Assembly: GCA_963677785.2 (NCBI GenBank)
Contig: CAXXDH010000003.1
Location: 1,674,001 to 1,738,000 of the forward strand
Source of the DNA: G963665495 sp963677785
Lineage (GTDB): Bacteria; Desulfobacterota; Desulfovibrionia; Desulfovibrionales; Desulfovibrionaceae
Length of the DNA stretch: 64,000 nucleotides
Direction: 5' to 3'
Part shown: positions 34,863-43,895 of the stretch, piece after piece
Numbering within the stretch: the stretch's first letter is position 1
Layout of the letters: each line of letters starts with the position of its first letter
Program-made: the position numbers and the translations under genes
The notes under the pieces: generated by a model
Databases searched by the model: none
What the model was told of the DNA's origin: nothing
What the model saw: only the letters and a program-made list of their open reading frames with translations

Positions 34863-37800
34863 ATGTCATTACACCGTATATTCCGGCTATTCTCCAAGAT
34901 ACGCGGCCTGTCCCGGCCGATGTTTGCCCCCATGGCGCTGGTGCTTGTTTTTGTGCTGTCCTTCGCTCTGAACGCTTCAGCCCAGAGCGTCAAGGACGTG
35001 CAAAAGGAGTTCAACCAGGCGTACAAGGCCGCTTCCAAGGCCTTTAACAAGGGCGATTTCGCCAAGGCCCTGCCGCAGTGGCAAAAAGCTTATGACTCCA
35101 TGGAGTTGCTGAAGCAGAGTTCCAAGGTGGCCAAGATCAAGGAAAAGGTCGAACTGGGGCTGGCCATGACATACGCCGGGTTGGCGCTTAAAGACCCGGA
35201 CGATACCGAGAATTTTACCAATGCTCTGAAGTGGTACGACGAATTACTGAATCGCAAAAAGTTGTATGGGACGAATCGTGCGGTGCTTTATGACAACAAA
35301 TCCTTTTTGCTCTCCAGACGGGCCAGTCAGATTTGCGCTGCGGGTAAGTGCAAGGAAGCGCTGCCGCTGCAGCAACAGGCCATAAAAGTGTTGCAGAAAA
35401 TGGAACCGGGTCCAACGCTGGACAAATACTTGGCCTATGAGCGCAGTTCACTGGCGCGTACGGCCAAATACGCCAGCCAGTACAAAATCGCTCTGGAAGC
35501 AGCGGATCTGGCCGTTGCCTACTGGCGAAAAAGCAAGAACAACCTGGAATTGGCGCGCGAAAGCATTCTTCGGGACAGCATTCTGCTGGATTTGGGGCGG
35601 ATATCCGAAGCCAAGGCCGATCTGGAAAAGCTCCTTCCGGAGCTGATCAAAGCCGCTTCCGATGCCGCAGCCGTACCCGAACCGGACGCCAAAACCGCAG
35701 GGACAAAAGAGGCCAAAGCAGCGGCCAAGGCCCAGGCCAAACGCATTACGCTGATCATCGACGCCGGCGTCAACGCGGCTGTCTGCGCTTCGGTGCTCGG
35801 ACGCTACGGCGAAGCCGCAGCGCTTCTGAAGCAGGCCGCCGAATGGTCGGCCAAAGCCAAGAACAACTATGGTACGGAAGCCGTGGCCATAGACCGCGGG
35901 ATTCTCAACTACCACCAGGGGCTGTATTTCGACGCCCTGGCCGCTTTTGAAAAGGTCTCGGGCAGCAACAATGCGCAGCGCCGGGCCAAGAGTCTTTCCA
36001 ATGCGGGCTGCATCTATCTTTCACTCTACCGGGACAAGGCCGACGAGCGTTATTTTGAAAAAAGCAAAGACCGGTTGCTCAAGGCTCTGCCTCTGGGGGA
36101 AGAGAGCGGCGACCTGGGCACGGCCGTGGCGGCGGCCACGAACCTGGGCCTGTTGTATCTGTATAAATCCCGCAACGAGGCCGTGGCGGATCCCGCTTCA
36201 GAATTGCTGGTCCAGGCTGTGGAAATCTTGCTCAAGGGCGAGGCCCAGGCCCGCAAGCTGGCCGCGGACCAGGCCCAGACACCGGAATACGCCGAGGCGG
36301 AAATCGACTTGGGAGATGTGTTCCTCGAATTGTATACGCGCTTTCGGGGTGGTAAAGTGGCTGACCTGGTCTGCCCGGGCAGTACGGATACGGGCTACCT
36401 GGACTGCGCGCAGCAGTATTATGAGAGCGGCCTGCAGATTGCCTCTTCAATGAAATTGCTGAACAAACTCTGGCGCGCCTACCACGGCCTGGCCAGGGTG
36501 CACCAGGCCAGAGGCGATACCGCGGCCGCCCTGGAGAATTACCGGAAAGCGGTAGATGTGGTGGAAAATCTGCGCAATCTGCTGAGCGGCAGCCAGAGCG
36601 TGGGCTTTTTGCACGACAAGCACATTGTCTATACCGACTGCGTGGAGTTTCTGCTGGAACAATGGAAAAAGAGCGCGGATGGGGCCCAAAAAACCGAATA
36701 CGCCCGCCAATCCCTGATTTTTCTGGAACGGAGCCGCCTCAACGGCTTGAAGTCCGTGTTCGAGCGGGCGTTGCCGCCGGAAAAACAGGCAGTCGGCGGC
36801 GAGCTGGCCGAGGTCAATTACCAGCTGGCGGTGCTGCGCCTGGCGCCGGATGTCGCGCCGCATAGCCTGGCTCCCCTGGAAAAGCGCAAGGCCGAACTGG
36901 AAAAAGCCTTGGAGCAGGATGACCCTTACCTGCAGAAACCGGCTCCGGCCCTGGATATCTGTCAGAAGAGAATCGCTCCGGACCAGGTGGTCCTGGAATT
37001 CTACTACACCAAGGACAATTTTTATATCTGGAAAATCCGCGCGGATTCCCTTGAGCTGTTCACCACGCCGCGTCTGGTTGTGGATGAGGCCACGGATGAG
37101 GAATTCGATTTCCTCAGCCTGGTAGTGGATGATTTTCTGGAGCATATCGTACTCCTGACAGCGCAGCGGGACGAGCGTACGGCCTCCAAGATAACTGACG
37201 ACCTGGCGCGGATGTACGAGCGTTTTTTTGTGCAGAGCGGCCTGTCGCTGCCCGAGGCGGGCGGACGGCTGACCATCGTCCCCTACAAAAAGATCAGCGT
37301 GCTGCCCTTTGCGGCCATGGCGCCGGATAGCAATGCCGCAGGAGAAAACCTGCCGCTGGTCGCTCAATATACCATCAATTATCTGACCTCCCTGAACCAA
37401 CTGCTGTTGGAAAAAAAACCAGGCCAGGCCGGGTTCTACGGAGTCGGGAATCCGCAGATGCCGCGGCCGCTGGCGCCTCCGGCACAAGGGACGCGCGGGG
37501 CCGGCGACGCGGGTGATCCGGGCGACACTGATCCGGAACTGCGCCTGCTCCTGGGGACTCTGTTCGGGCAGAGCGATGCCGACGGCGAGTCCCAGACCAG
37601 GGCACAGCGTTTCGCGGCCCTGCCCGACGCGGGACAAGAGGTCCGGTCCATTTCCCAGTTGTACGAACAGCAGCAGTCCAAGAATCTGTCCATCACTGTG
37701 GACCAGCCGGTGACTTTGCGCGAACTGTTTGCCGGATTGGAGCAGGGGGAGTATGATACGATCCATCTGGCTACCCACGGAAAACTGGTGCCCGGCGCGC

Positions 37801-38213
37801 CGTTGCTGTCCTTTCTGGCCTTTTCCGAAGACGATCAGGAACAGGACCAGATCCTGCAGCGCGGACTGCTGACAGTGAAGTCCATTCGGGAAAAATTGTT
37901 CGGCAAGCTGTCCAATACGCGCCTGTGCGTGTTATCATGTTGCGAAACCGCACGTATCGGGGAGATGAACGGGCTTGAATACGCGTCCCTGGCCGGCGCG
38001 TTCCAGTCCGCGGGGATCAAGCGCATCATCGCTTCGTTGTGGGAGGTTCCTTCCAAAGAGACTTCTTTGTTGATGGAACGTTTTTACGGCAAGTTGTTCG
38101 AACAGCAGGGCGATCCGGATTATGCCCTGGCCCTGCGCCAGGCCCAGGATTCCGTCCGTGCTGAGCAGCCCGATCCGTATTATTGGGCCGCGTTTATTTT
38201 GATAGGGTCTTGA
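34863..38213 (+). CDS. exported TPR-CHAT (caspase-like) protein
   Basis: Protein of 1116 residues. The N-terminus has a signal peptide (MALVLVFVLSFALNASAQS). Residues from about 35 to 600 form many degenerate tetratricopeptide repeats. The last ~330 residues are a CHAT domain, the caspase-like fold of HetF-type and TPR-CHAT proteins. The catalytic dyad is present: His in DTIHLATHGKL near 970 and Cys in CVLSCCETARIG near 1026. YKKISVLPFAAM, GIKRIIASLWEVPSKET and ALRQAQDSVRAE are other family blocks. An in-frame ATG at 34827 is an alternative start; 34863 gives a better signal peptide. Proteolytic activity is inferred from the dyad; substrate unknown. Confidence 0.9.
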   Translation: MSLHRIFRLFSKIRGLSRPMFAPMALVLVFVLSFALNASAQSVKDVQKEFNQAYKAASKAFNKGDFAKALPQWQKAYDSMELLKQSSKVAKIKEKVELGLAMTYAGLALKDPDDTENFTNALKWYDELLNRKKLYGTNRAVLYDNKSFLLSRRASQICAAGKCKEALPLQQQAIKVLQKMEPGPTLDKYLAYERSSLARTAKYASQYKIALEAADLAVAYWRKSKNNLELARESILRDSILLDLGRISEAKADLEKLLPELIKAASDAAAVPEPDAKTAGTKEAKAAAKAQAKRITLIIDAGVNAAVCASVLGRYGEAAALLKQAAEWSAKAKNNYGTEAVAIDRGILNYHQGLYFDALAAFEKVSGSNNAQRRAKSLSNAGCIYLSLYRDKADERYFEKSKDRLLKALPLGEESGDLGTAVAAATNLGLLYLYKSRNEAVADPASELLVQAVEILLKGEAQARKLAADQAQTPEYAEAEIDLGDVFLELYTRFRGGKVADLVCPGSTDTGYLDCAQQYYESGLQIASSMKLLNKLWRAYHGLARVHQARGDTAAALENYRKAVDVVENLRNLLSGSQSVGFLHDKHIVYTDCVEFLLEQWKKSADGAQKTEYARQSLIFLERSRLNGLKSVFERALPPEKQAVGGELAEVNYQLAVLRLAPDVAPHSLAPLEKRKAELEKALEQDDPYLQKPAPALDICQKRIAPDQVVLEFYYTKDNFYIWKIRADSLELFTTPRLVVDEATDEEFDFLSLVVDDFLEHIVLLTAQRDERTASKITDDLARMYERFFVQSGLSLPEAGGRLTIVPYKKISVLPFAAMAPDSNAAGENLPLVAQYTINYLTSLNQLLLEKKPGQAGFYGVGNPQMPRPLAPPAQGTRGAGDAGDPGDTDPELRLLLGTLFGQSDADGESQTRAQRFAALPDAGQEVRSISQLYEQQQSKNLSITVDQPVTLRELFAGLEQGEYDTIHLATHGKLVPGAPLLSFLAFSEDDQEQDQILQRGLLTVKSIREKLFGKLSNTRLCVLSCCETARIGEMNGLEYASLAGAFQSAGIKRIIASLWEVPSKETSLLMERFYGKLFEQQGDPDYALALRQAQDSVRAEQPDPYYWAAFILIGS

Positions 38214-38272
38214 GAAGGCCACAAATGCGCCCGCCACGGGTGAAAAGCATCTAGAAAATGGAGAGAATGTTT

Positions 38273-38989
38273 ATGCGGTATTTTGTCAGTGCGGTACTGT
38301 TGTTGAGCCTGCTTATTCCAACTCTGGCACAGGCGGCTGACTGCGGCCCGGCCTATGCGGACCTGAAGGCCATTGCACAGGACGAAGCCAAGTTGCTGGA
38401 GCGTATCGAGCAGTATCCGGAGTGCGGCAAGTTAGCCGTAAAGCTTGGAAATATCTATTATGACAAGAAGATGTGGTTAGATGCCGACAAGTATTACGAA
38501 ATAGCATTAAAATTATTTCCTGACAGCAAGTTTGTGCAGAACCGCAAATTTGAATGCGAGCAAAAGAAGCCCATTGCGCTGAAAGAAGGACAGGATCCGG
38601 ATATTCAGGGTGAAGTGGCCCGCCGCGGATTGGGTGGCAAAAAATCCCTGCCGCCTATATCGCTGGAGGTGCATTTCGCTTCCGGCAGTGCGCAGATTGC
38701 GCCGGAGGATTTTGCTGTCCTGGATCAGTTCGCTCAGATCGTCAGCATGAATTACAAGAGTTATACCTTTGAAATTCAAGGTCATACGGATGATGACGGA
38801 TCCCCTGCGGCCAACCAGCGGCTCTCGGAACGGCGTGCGGAATCAGTGAAAAAGTATCTGCAGCGGCAACAAAAAGTGCAGGTCCCGCTGACGACCAAAG
38901 GCTTTGGGGAAAGCCGGCCCATTGCGTCCAATCTTACGGAAGAGGGCAAAGCGCGTAACCGGCGGGTGGAATTTCGGGGCAAACGCTGA
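38273..38989 (+). CDS. OmpA-family peptidoglycan-binding outer membrane protein
   Basis: Protein of 238 residues with signal peptide MRYFVSAVLLLSLLIPTLAQA. The N-terminal half has a TPR-like pair of helices (CGKLAVKLGNIYYDKKMWLDADKYYEIAL). The C-terminal domain is OmpA-like: LEVHFASGSAQIAP, IQGHTDDDGSPAANQRLSERRAESV and GFGESRPIASN match the peptidoglycan-binding signature, including the Asp and Arg that hold diaminopimelate. ATG 38273 is preferred since GGAGAG lies six bases before it; ATG 38258 is inside the ribosome site. It lies 59 bp after the CHAT gene and may anchor the system to peptidoglycan (inference). Confidence 0.9.
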   Translation: MRYFVSAVLLLSLLIPTLAQAADCGPAYADLKAIAQDEAKLLERIEQYPECGKLAVKLGNIYYDKKMWLDADKYYEIALKLFPDSKFVQNRKFECEQKKPIALKEGQDPDIQGEVARRGLGGKKSLPPISLEVHFASGSAQIAPEDFAVLDQFAQIVSMNYKSYTFEIQGHTDDDGSPAANQRLSERRAESVKKYLQRQQKVQVPLTTKGFGESRPIASNLTEEGKARNRRVEFRGKR

Positions 38990-39105
38990 TTTTTTTGGCG
39001 AATTCGCAAGCCTTTGCACGGTCCTTGCTGAGAAGGACAACACGAAGAGCAAAGAGAGTCTCAAAAGACTGTCTTCAGACCATAACCCATTGGAGTTGTG
39101 ACAGT

Positions 39106-40566
39106 ATGAACCGATTTCGAGTTCCCCGGACGTTTATACGTACGTTGTGCCTGGCATCAGGCCTGGGTGTTTGCCTGCTGGCGGCGGCCTGGTTCTCTTT
39201 ACCCATGACTTGTGACGCGGCCGAGACCATGGTGGTTACGGCGGAAGGGCTGGCCGATCCGGAAGCCGACGCCTACAAGCGCGACAAGGGCTTGATGGTG
39301 GAGGATCTGAGGCGCGACGCCAAATCCCAGTGTATTGAAAAGGCCGTGGGCTCTCTGGTGGAAAGCTCGACCCTGATGGAGAATTACGAGCTTATCCATG
39401 ACCGCGTCCTGACCCGTTCGCGCGGCATGATCAAACGGGTGATCAAAGAAAGCCCGCCCTGGATCGGGGAGGACGGTTTCGCCCACATGCTGATGAAAGC
39501 CGAAGTCTTTGTCACGGACCTGAAGCGCGCGTTGAAGGAAATGTCCCGCGAGGAAAAGGTGCATCTGATCAAACAACACGGCAACCCAAAGATTTCCGTG
39601 GCCATTCTGATCGCGGACGCGGACCGGGGCTCGGGTACGCGGCCGGAACAATCCGACATTGCAGAGAATATTCTCAAGGAACGCTTGAAACGCTTCGGCT
39701 ACCGCGTCTGGTCCGAGGATTATTCCACCAGGTTGAAGCAGGAAATGATGATCAAAAGCTCCATGAACAACCAGGTGGAGGCCACCATTTCCTCCCAGCA
39801 GCTGAAGGCGGCGGACTTTTTCATCGAGGGCAAGGCCAAGTTCAAGCGGATCAGCCAGACCTTGCAGCCCGCCAACATCGAGGTCACCAAATACGTGCTG
39901 ACTTCCTGGAGCGTTAAGTGCGTTGATGCGCACACGGGCGAGGAGATCCTCTATAATAACAAGGTGCCCAGGGGCAAAGGCTGGCCAACGGAAGACCAGG
40001 CCATAGAAGACATCGGCAAGCTTATCGGCGATGAATTTTCAAAAGATTTTTTTGCCGAACATCTCCAGGCTCCCTCGCAGATCATTCAGTTGCAGGTGCT
40101 CGGATTGCCCAGCTATGACGTGGCCCAGAAGCTGAAAAACGAGTTTATCGGACTGCGCCCCGTGCTGAACGTGGACATGCGTGATTTCGACAAGAGCGGC
40201 GTATCGCTGTTCGAGGTGGAATTCACCGGCGCAACGTCCAATTTCAACCGGTTGCTCAATTCCGTGATCATTACCCCCTTGAACAAGAAAATAGGCGAAA
40301 ACGCCTTTAGTCTTGATTCGGCGCATCAGAATACCGTCCGGATTACCTTCAATTCGGACCTGAGCGCGGAAGATGTCATGAACCGAATGCAGCACATGCC
40401 TCCGTCTTCGCTGGCCATTGCCGCGCCCGGTCGCATCAAGGACGTGGTCAAGACAGAGGCGACCTTGAAGAAAGTGGCTGCGGTGGCTCCCGAGGCCGCC
40501 AAGCAATTGGAAAATGAGGGAATTCTGGATTCGCAGAGCGGCTTGGATGCTGTGAAAAACTTTTAG
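39106..40566 (+). CDS. exported FlgT/LPP20-like protein
   Basis: Protein of 486 residues with a signal peptide ending near TCDAAE. Residues 40-150 (VVTAEGLADPEADAYKRDKG...LTRSRGMIKRVIKESPPWI) look like the FlgT N-terminal/LPP20-type module, with the LxxSxGxIK motif. Residues around 165-230 (NPKISVAILIADADRGSGTR) look like the FlgT-middle domain. The C-terminal 250 residues have no clear match. FlgT itself is a flagellar outer-ring protein in vibrios; here the context is the CHAT block, not flagella, so I do not use the name. TGGAG precedes ATG 39106; an earlier in-frame ATG at 38995 lies in poorly coding sequence. Confidence 0.75.
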   Translation: MNRFRVPRTFIRTLCLASGLGVCLLAAAWFSLPMTCDAAETMVVTAEGLADPEADAYKRDKGLMVEDLRRDAKSQCIEKAVGSLVESSTLMENYELIHDRVLTRSRGMIKRVIKESPPWIGEDGFAHMLMKAEVFVTDLKRALKEMSREEKVHLIKQHGNPKISVAILIADADRGSGTRPEQSDIAENILKERLKRFGYRVWSEDYSTRLKQEMMIKSSMNNQVEATISSQQLKAADFFIEGKAKFKRISQTLQPANIEVTKYVLTSWSVKCVDAHTGEEILYNNKVPRGKGWPTEDQAIEDIGKLIGDEFSKDFFAEHLQAPSQIIQLQVLGLPSYDVAQKLKNEFIGLRPVLNVDMRDFDKSGVSLFEVEFTGATSNFNRLLNSVIITPLNKKIGENAFSLDSAHQNTVRITFNSDLSAEDVMNRMQHMPPSSLAIAAPGRIKDVVKTEATLKKVAAVAPEAAKQLENEGILDSQSGLDAVKNF

Positions 40567-40608
40567 AGCATCTTAATCTTAAAATGATCTAGATGCTCTT
40601 ATGCATTT

Positions 40609-40637
40609 ATCTAAAACAATGGGGCATTGTTTTAGAT
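40609..40637. repeat. 13-bp perfect inverted repeat between envelope genes
   Basis: ATCTAAAACAATG (40609-40621) and CATTGTTTTAGAT (40625-40637) form a perfect stem with a 3-nt loop. It lies between a 7-bp inverted repeat (AGCATCT/AGATGCT, 40567-40597) and the repeat at 40646-40666. It probably belongs to the same extragenic repeat cluster. Confidence 0.6.
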
Positions 40638-40645
40638 GCGAGCCT

Positions 40646-40666
40646 TGTTTCAAGGCGAAAATGCGC
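40646..40666. repeat. copy 2 of a dispersed short repeat
   Basis: Matches 16574-16594 at 20 of 21 positions, with the shared 13-mer GGCGAAAATGCGC. The overlapping sequence GCCTTG-TTT-CAAGGC (40642-40656) forms a perfect small hairpin. Both copies lie in intergenic DNA directly behind a coding region. Confidence 0.55.
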
Positions 40667-40700
40667 TAACCCGAACTACCTAACCAGGAAGGAGTGTACG

Positions 40701-41162
40701 ATGAAATCAATGCTCAAACTCATGTTGCTCATTACTTTGCTCAGCATTTGCGCAGCCTGCGCCAAACCCGCGCCGCCACCACCCACCAATATCGTTGTGG
40801 TGGAAGAAGTGGATCCGGTGGATGACGCCATCGCTTTCTACAACAGGGGAAATTACGACGAAGCACGCGCCATTCTGGTGGAAGAAATGCGCAACAATTC
40901 GCAAGACCCGCGGGTGTATTACTACCTCGGAAACATCTACATGGTTTACAAGGATTGCAAGAGCGCCCTGCCCATGTACGAGCATGCGCTGCTTCTGGAT
41001 CCCGGCTACTACGAAGCCAAACGCAAACTGGATGAATCCAGAAAAATCTGCGCGCCCAAGAAGCCGAGAAAGAAGAAGAAAACCTCTGCTCCGGCCAAAA
41101 AGCCCGTGGTGAAGAAAAAGTTCCAGGGCGGGGCAAAAGCCATCGATCCTGCTGATTTCTAA
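40701..41162 (+). CDS. small TPR lipoprotein
   Basis: Protein of 153 residues. The N-terminus MKSMLKLMLLITLLSICAACAKPAPPPP looks like a lipoprotein signal with the modified Cys within SICAAC, followed by a Pro-rich linker. Residues 40-110 contain about two TPR units (VDDAIAFYNRGNYDEARAIL, DPRVYYYLGNIYMVYKDCKSALPMYEHAL). The tail is Lys-rich (KKPRKKKKTSAPAKKPVVKKK). A strong AGGAAGGAG ribosome site precedes the start. The basic tail is reminiscent of the Lys-rich protein at 33648. Confidence 0.82.
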   Translation: MKSMLKLMLLITLLSICAACAKPAPPPPTNIVVVEEVDPVDDAIAFYNRGNYDEARAILVEEMRNNSQDPRVYYYLGNIYMVYKDCKSALPMYEHALLLDPGYYEAKRKLDESRKICAPKKPRKKKKTSAPAKKPVVKKKFQGGAKAIDPADF

Positions 41163-41284
41163 GCGGATTTCAGTAAAAGTTGTATCAACAGAAAGACTAA
41201 TCAGCCGGGCCTGAACAGGCGTATAATTCGGGCCCGGCAAAACCGGGAAGAATGCATTCGGTGCCATCCTGCCAGGAGTAGTAT

Positions 41285-41941
41285 ATGCGTAACGTCTGCC
41301 TGCTGCTGTCCATGCTCTTGCTGCTGTCGTTCCTTCCGGCGCCTTGCCAGGCCGGGAACAAGGAACTGATGCAGAAATGGGCGGCCAAAAAGCAGTATGT
41401 CAGGGATCAGATTCTGGAAGAACTGCGCAAGCAGGGGGATCTGCCGCAAAATGGAACCATCCAGTTCGAAGCACGGGTCAAGACCGGAAAGAACGGAAAG
41501 ATAACGACTTTTGAGGTCGATTCGGTGCAGGTATTCGATGCAAAGGCCACGGCACCTGCCAAAGCGGATGCTCGCGTCACCTCTCCGAAAACGGGCGAGG
41601 CAAAAGGCGGAGCCGGGATGATACGGGAAGAAAACATCGACTTTGCCCAGACAGCCCCCGCTGCACCCGGTGCGGGCGTCTCCGGGAAACTTACAGGAAA
41701 AAAGCGCAAGGTTCAGGTTTCTGGTCGGCTGACCGAAGGCGTTCTGGATATTCCAGGCACCGCGGTCATCAAAGATGCCATCGTGCTGGAGAACGGCGAA
41801 CCGTCCGGGCAGCAACAAGGTTCGGAAAAGGCTGCCAAACCCGAGGCACAGGCTTCCGCCGCCAAGACTTCCGGCGCCCCTGGAAATACGCATGAAGTTG
41901 GCGATGAGAAAACCGAAAAATCATGGTGGAAAATCTGGTAG
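41285..41941 (+). CDS. small exported protein of unknown function
   Basis: I do not recognise this 218-residue protein. The signal peptide is MRNVCLLLSMLLLLSFLPAP with cleavage near CQA. The mature part begins GNKELMQKWAAKKQYVRDQI, an amphipathic helix, followed by a short beta region (TIQFEARVKTGKNGKITTFEVD) and a long low-complexity Ala/Gly/Pro/Lys-rich C-terminus. The mature N-terminus closely resembles that of the next protein (GNKKLM), suggesting a related localisation or partner. Ribosome site CCAGGAG before the start. Confidence 0.75.
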   Translation: MRNVCLLLSMLLLLSFLPAPCQAGNKELMQKWAAKKQYVRDQILEELRKQGDLPQNGTIQFEARVKTGKNGKITTFEVDSVQVFDAKATAPAKADARVTSPKTGEAKGGAGMIREENIDFAQTAPAAPGAGVSGKLTGKKRKVQVSGRLTEGVLDIPGTAVIKDAIVLENGEPSGQQQGSEKAAKPEAQASAAKTSGAPGNTHEVGDEKTEKSWWKIW

Positions 41942-42015
41942 AACGGGCAAGATCCGTCCTTGCCGGACCGGATCCTATGGGGTCTGAAACCGCATTGAAC
42001 AGGAGAAAAGGTGTT

Positions 42016-42906
42016 ATGAAGAATTCAAAGTTGTTGTTTGGGTTGGCAATGGTGCTCGGCCTGCTGCTTACGGCCTCGTTTGCCTGCGCGGGCAACAAGA
42101 AGCTCATGAGCCTGAAAATGGCCAAGCAGGATTTGAAACGCAATTTCGTGGAGTCCATTGTCGGCTACAAGGTGAAAAGCGAAGGCAAGTTCGGCCTTAC
42201 CGAAGACGCCAACTTCAAGGTGGACACCAAGGCTGCCGCCGTGATCAAGGGCGTGATCGTCGACGAATGCGTCTATGACAAAGGCAAGGACATTGCCATG
42301 TGCTACGGCCACATCGACCTGGATACGGTGCAGAACATCCTCGGGGATTACATCCAGTATAAAAACGTGACCCTGGACGGCGTCGGGTTTGGTACCATGA
42401 CCCAGGCTTCGCGTCCGCCTCTGCAGGCCCTGCGCGCCGCCTTGCTGGACGCCTACAACCAGATGGCTGTGACCCTGGTGGGGGAAAAGATCTATTCCCG
42501 TACCGCCACGGAAAACTACCTGCTGACCAAAGACATCAACCGTTCCAAGGCCTGTGCCGCGGTATACGGTGCGCACATTCCCCCGGAATCCGTCAAGTTC
42601 GGCCGCAAGGGCTGGGGCTGGGATTCCGAAGACACCGCGTACGTTGTCCTGCAGCTGGATGTGGACAGGGTACGTGATCTGCTGGGCAACGATCTGATCT
42701 ACAAAGGGCAGAACGTCATCGAAGTCATGGGTCAGGGTACCTATGTCGACGACCTGAGCGAACTGCGCGACCAGGAAAGCGGTAACGCGGCAGCCCCCCG
42801 CAAGGGCACCAAAGTACGCGAAGCCACCCTGGACATCCCCGTGAACAGCCCCACGGCCAGCGACGACGAGGCCATGAACCTCAAAGGCGGCGCTCAAGCT
42901 CAATAG
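42016..42906 (+). CDS. exported LPP20-like protein
   Basis: Protein of 296 residues, last gene of the exported-protein block. The signal peptide MKNSKLLFGLAMVLGLLLTASFACA is cut before GNKKLMSLKMAKQDLKRNFVE. Residues 30-150 (a charged helix, then GYKVKSEGKFGLTEDANFKV and VIKGVIVDECVYDKGKDIAMCYGHIDLD) resemble the LPP20 envelope-protein fold. The rest (LRAALLDAYNQMAVTLVGEKIY, VVLQLDVDRVRDLLGNDL) looks like a second copy of a similar helix-plus-sheet unit. AGGAG lies ten bases before ATG 42016. It is followed after 32 bp by a strong terminator. Confidence 0.78.
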   Translation: MKNSKLLFGLAMVLGLLLTASFACAGNKKLMSLKMAKQDLKRNFVESIVGYKVKSEGKFGLTEDANFKVDTKAAAVIKGVIVDECVYDKGKDIAMCYGHIDLDTVQNILGDYIQYKNVTLDGVGFGTMTQASRPPLQALRAALLDAYNQMAVTLVGEKIYSRTATENYLLTKDINRSKACAAVYGAHIPPESVKFGRKGWGWDSEDTAYVVLQLDVDRVRDLLGNDLIYKGQNVIEVMGQGTYVDDLSELRDQESGNAAAPRKGTKVREATLDIPVNSPTASDDEAMNLKGGAQAQ

Positions 42907-42938
42907 GCCCGGAAAGAACGTCTGAGAATAGCATATAT

Positions 42939-42980
42939 GAGGGGAAGAACTTCTTGAAGGAGGTTCTTCCCCTCAATTTT
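42939..42980 (+). terminator. intrinsic terminator of the exported-protein gene block
   Basis: GAGGGGAAGAAC (42939-42950) pairs perfectly with GTTCTTCCCCTC (42963-42974), 12 bp with a 12-nt loop, followed by AATTTTG. It also lies downstream of the convergent cheR and may work both ways. Confidence 0.8.
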
Positions 42981-43034
42981 GTTCTTTCAAAAAATCAAGT
43001 TCGAGATAGGTATTCCACGGGGCCGTTATCCGGT

Positions 43035-43895
43035 TCAGCCCTCGGGCAGGAATTTTTTGCGGTAGATCCGTTCGGATTCGATCAGCGGCTCAAAAGCGTC
43101 ATCGTGGTCGGTGAACTGCAGGCTTTCCTTGGAGCCCAGGCAGAGAAAGCCGCCAGGCACCAGGCTTTCGCGGAACAGGCCAATGACCCGGTTCTGCAGC
43201 TCCTTGTTGAAATAGATCAGAACATTGCGGCAGAAAATCAGATGCATTTCTCCGAACACGCCGTCCGTCACCAGGTTGTGGTCGGCGAACACGATGCGGT
43301 CCTTGAGCTGTTTGCTGAGCAGCGCGCAGTCGTACTTGGCCGTGTAATATTCGGCAAAAGAACTCTGTCCGCCGGCTTTCTGATAGTTGGCGGTGTATTC
43401 CTTGATCAGGCTGACCGGATAGGTGGCTTCACGGGCGCGGCGGATGATCTGGTCGTTGAAGTCCGTGGCGTACAGCTGCGTACGGTCGTAAATGCCTTCT
43501 TCATGGAGTACGATGGCCATGGAGTAGACTTCTTCGCCGGAAGAACAGCCCGCATGCCAGATTTTGACAAAGGGGTAGGTCTTGAGCATGGGGATAAGCT
43601 CGCGGCGAATGGCCAGATAAAAAGAAGGGTCCCGGAACATTTCGGTGACGTTGATGGACAGGTCCATCAACAGGGTTTCCAGGTGCGCGCTGTTGTAAAG
43701 AATCTTGTATTGCAGCTCTGAGATGCTTCCCAGGCCGGACATGGCCAGGCGGTGCTTGATACGCCGTTTCAGATGGGCCTTTGAGTAGTTTTTGAAATCA
43801 TAGCCGTACTTGAGATAAATGGCCTCAAGCAACAGCTGTAATTCAATATTTTCGCTGTCTTTGTCAGTTGTCGTATCTTTTATCGGTGCAGCCAT
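43035..43895 (-). CDS. CheR-type protein-glutamate O-methyltransferase
   Basis: Protein of 286 residues with the two CheR domains: an N-terminal helical part (AIYLKYGYDFKNYSKAHLKRRI) and a SAM-binding catalytic domain (KIWHAGCSSGEEVYSMAIVL near residue 113, ATDFNDQIIRRA, FCRNVLIYFNKELQNRVI). The family methylates glutamates on chemoreceptors. Here it overlaps the upstream hybrid kinase gene by 16 bp and no chemoreceptor, CheB or CheA gene is near, so a role in modifying the kinases or in a CheR-linked signalling unit is more likely (inference). Confidence 0.92.
   Translation of the reverse strand: MAAPIKDTTTDKDSENIELQLLLEAIYLKYGYDFKNYSKAHLKRRIKHRLAMSGLGSISELQYKILYNSAHLETLLMDLSINVTEMFRDPSFYLAIRRELIPMLKTYPFVKIWHAGCSSGEEVYSMAIVLHEEGIYDRTQLYATDFNDQIIRRAREATYPVSLIKEYTANYQKAGGQSSFAEYYTAKYDCALLSKQLKDRIVFADHNLVTDGVFGEMHLIFCRNVLIYFNKELQNRVIGLFRESLVPGGFLCLGSKESLQFTDHDDAFEPLIESERIYRKKFLPEG

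Noticed and set aside
36447..37778. 443-codon minus-strand open frame opposite the CHAT gene
   Set aside because: It is antisense to TPR and CHAT motifs that are clearly conserved on the plus strand.
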